Assembly: GCF_000018045.1 (NCBI RefSeq)
Contig: NC_009792.1
Span: forward strand, 2,728,001 to 2,792,000
DNA length: 64,000 nt
Origin: Citrobacter koseri ATCC BAA-895
GTDB taxonomy: Bacteria; Pseudomonadota; Gammaproteobacteria; Enterobacterales; Enterobacteriaceae
Reading direction: 5' to 3'
Each line of letters begins with the position of its first letter. The first letter of the stretch is position 1. The notes beneath the pieces were generated by a model. The model did not search any database and had not been told where the DNA came from. It saw only the letters and a program-made list of their open reading frames with translations. Of this stretch, positions 63,901 through 64,000 are shown in pieces. The position numbers were made by a program, and so were the translations under genes.

Positions 63901-63959
63901 CTTATTCGAACCGGTTAATTTTTTCAACCAGTTCAGACAGCAAACACGCTGCCAGAAAG

Positions 63960-64000
63960 TGGTGGTGGGGGAAGGATTCGAACCTTCGAAGTCTGTGACG
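63960..64000 (-). tRNA. tyrU: tRNA-Tyr, 3' part, cut by window end
   Basis: The last 41 nt are present: anticodon-arm remainder, T-loop GGTTCGAATCC and CCCCCACCACCA end. Identity follows from the acceptor sequence and the conserved order thrU-tyrU-glyT-thrT-tufB. Confidence 0.92.

Overview
The window comes from a member of the Enterobacteriaceae close to the Escherichia/Salmonella/Citrobacter group. Almost every chromosomal protein matches a K-12-type gene in length and motifs. The 16S gene is 1542 nt, the 23S about 2905 nt without an intervening sequence, and classic REP/BIME palindromes lie between genes. A sucrose (scr) operon, the absence of several loci present in E. coli (ivy, yafNOP, the yafL-dinJ/yafQ-lafU block, zraPSR) and an extra PTS gene pair next to rpoC argue against E. 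coli itself. A Citrobacter-like species is my best guess, made from memory and not from a database search.

Layout. 1-5970 is a decayed genomic island at the 3' end of thrW (tRNA-Thr). It holds the sucrose operon scrK-scrY-scrA-scrB, reading leftwards with ScrR operators and a probable CRP site, plus broken remnants of umuC, of an adenine methylase and of a P4-type integrase. 5970-21146 is core chromosome: thrW, proA-proB, phoE, crl, frsA, gpt, pepD, dinB, dpaA(yafK), yafJ, gmhA, fadE, yafV. 21262-29659 is bounded by two tRNA-Asp genes (aspV and aspU) and holds dnaQ/rnhA, yafS, gloB, mltD, yafE, yafD, yafC and dkgB. 29711-35040 is a complete rRNA operon on the minus strand (16S-tRNA-Glu-23S-5S-aspU) with P1 and P2 promoters. 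35217-43263 holds purH-purD, yjaH-hupA, yjaG, nfi-hemE-nudC and rsd. 43319-48870 is the TPP-riboswitch-controlled thiCEFSGH operon. 49086-49806 is a small CRP-preceded PTS IIB-IIA pair with no permease beside it. 49994-64000 is the transcription/translation cluster rpoC-rpoB-rplL-rplJ-rplA-rplK, nusG-secE, tufB and the tRNA genes thrT, glyT and tyrU (cut by the window end).

How the parts fit. The scr genes import sucrose (porin ScrY, PTS permease ScrA), hydrolyse sucrose-6-phosphate (ScrB) and phosphorylate the released fructose (ScrK). proBA, purHD, hemE and thiCEFSGH are biosynthetic. dnaQ, rnhA, dinB and nfi serve DNA replication and repair. The right half is the rRNA, RNA polymerase and ribosomal protein machinery.

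Most notable observations. (1) The rRNA operon joins the E. coli rrnH downstream flank (aspU-dkgB) to the rrnE upstream flank and spacer (purHD, tRNA-Glu), which implies a large rrn-mediated rearrangement or an assembly join. (2) An apparently intact scr operon is preserved in an otherwise eroded thrW island whose integrase has a one-base frameshift and is truncated. (3) An orphan Lac/Chb-family PTS IIB-IIA pair lies between thiH and rpoC. (4) The purHD leader can form a long hairpin. I found no CRISPR array, no intact prophage and no clear novel defence system.
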